From: Tyto alba
Lineage: Eukaryota; Chordata; Aves; Strigiformes; Tytonidae
Direction of reading: 5' to 3'
NCBI RefSeq assembly: GCF_018691265.1
Contig: NW_024881300.1
Coordinates: 2,499,046 to 2,563,045, forward strand
Length of the DNA stretch: 64,000 bases
Shown: in pieces, positions 62,691 to 64,000 of the stretch
How the letters are laid out: the number at the start of each line of letters is the position of its first letter
How positions within the stretch are numbered: position 1 is the stretch's first letter
Position numbers and translations under genes: made by a program
The notes under the pieces: generated by a model
Seen by the model: only the letters and a program-made list of their open reading frames with translations
Told to the model about the DNA's origin: nothing
Database searches by the model: none

Positions 62691-64000
62691 CTGCAAAGAA
62701 TTGAAGAAAACTAGTATTTATTTGCAAGTGTGTACCCTACCTCTAGCCTAATGGTAGCAAGAATCAGGTGCAGCATGTCAGTGACTACAAAAGCCTTTAG
62801 AATTCAGACTTGAAAGAAAATTTGTCCTTTTGCAGCAGAGCTAAACCATTTCAAGTATGTGAGCTAGTAAAGCAGGCAGCACCCTCCGGAGTCCTGGACT
62901 CTGAAGTCTTCAGCTCGACAGCAACTAGCACCAAAGGCACATCGCAAAATTGACTTAAGTATGCCTTTGGATGAATATGGAAAGTTAAGGATGTCATGCT
63001 GGCATCATTTACTTGCCAGTAAATTCATGGGGATCTTTGAGAAGAGGATTTGGAAATATTCTAGAGCAGCACTGCACCAACACCCACAACTACAGCCAGA
63101 AACAAGCTCTACAATTCAGTCCTTTGTCTGTTCCATTGCTCTCTCTGGAGGTGGGTTTATTTTCAAGTTTTTAGAATAAAATTCTATTATGGTAACAGAT
63201 CACTGTCACCCTTACCCATAGCTCACTAACAGGCCCTTCAGGTACTTTATACCCACCAACACCACGCAAACCCGGAAAGGGTGTCACAGCAGAACCCACG
63301 GTGGAAATGTTACAGATAGCAAGTTACCAACAGCATCAGCATTTGTGGATCCATATTCAGCCTGACACTAGATAAACATGAAATTTGCAGTAGAGCTTCA
63401 CATATATTATTTAAGGATGATTGCCCTGCAGACACCTTTGGGATAAAGACTTCAGGTTACCTCCTAAATAGGAGCGCTACCTTAGGTTTGAAGAACAGAG
63501 GAGACAACAGTCTGTGCATTACTAATTATTATGCTGCCATCAGCCATCAAATTAGAGCACTTTAGTCACCCTCTTCTACAGGCTGTTTTACAACACACAC
63601 AAAAGTTCAAGATTATTTCATTAAACAGGTGTGGCAAAAAAAAAAATAAAGTCCTTTTTTGGAGGGAGTGTGCAGATTAAATTCTGCAAGCTGCTGAAGG
63701 TCATTCGCATTCTCAAAAAATACTTAGGCAATCTTAAACCTGAAAGGCCTTGGGAGTTGTAGACCTTTAACATTACTTAAGAGCCCACAGCACACACTAA
63801 AATTTATTAGGCTAGGCACTGTGCAAACAAAGCCAAGGCTGCTTTCAGTACAAAGAATAACCAGAAAATGTATTTAAGAATTAGTAGAGTGGGACGTACT
63901 AATGCTCACACATTTTTATAGACCTTTTAAGAAATTCTAACTTACAAATCATTGTATAGTTCTTATCCTAATTACCAGTTCAGCCTTAGCTAGGCCAAAA
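62691..64000 (-). other. RFWD3: RFWD3 intron upstream of the first coding exon
   Basis: This is AT-rich sequence without a CpG island or a convincing 5' exon. The non-coding first exon and promoter are therefore inferred to lie beyond the right edge. An A-rich run occurs near 63635-63648. Confidence 0.7.

Overview
The window is vertebrate nuclear DNA, most probably from a bird. Two truncated CR1 retrotransposon fragments, a solo LTR of a type I associate with avian genomes, and a conserved head-to-tail GLG1/RFWD3 gene pair support this. I cannot name the species. Both genes read on the minus strand, so gene order runs right to left.

Right part (about 41.2-64 kb): RFWD3, encoding the RING-finger/WD40 E3 ubiquitin ligase of the Fanconi anaemia and replication-stress pathway. 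All 12 coding exons can be placed with GT-AG junctions and unbroken reading phase. They give a 745-codon protein from ATG 62688 to stop 42807. The 5' non-coding exon and promoter lie beyond the right edge. Two poly(A) signals mark candidate 3' ends.

Middle (about 33.2-41.2 kb): an intergenic stretch carrying a complete 1,067-bp solo LTR (34237-35303) with a perfect 5-bp target-site duplication. It lies just upstream of the CpG-island promoter of GLG1. The promoter holds a palindromic CRE, an octamer, Sp1-type boxes, a CG-repeat tract and repeated YY1-like motifs.

Left part (1-33.55 kb): first coding exon of GLG1 (33554-33871), followed by more than 33 kb of its first intron, which continues off the left edge. 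I see no further coding exon in it, only simple repeats, one CR1 remnant and a G-quadruplex-like tract.

The two genes share no obvious function: RFWD3 acts at stalled forks, and GLG1 is a Golgi sialoglycoprotein. Most open frames in the window are chance or shadow frames. I found no novel multi-gene system. The most notable items are the promoter-proximal LTR, the promoter motif cluster, and sequence details of RFWD3.
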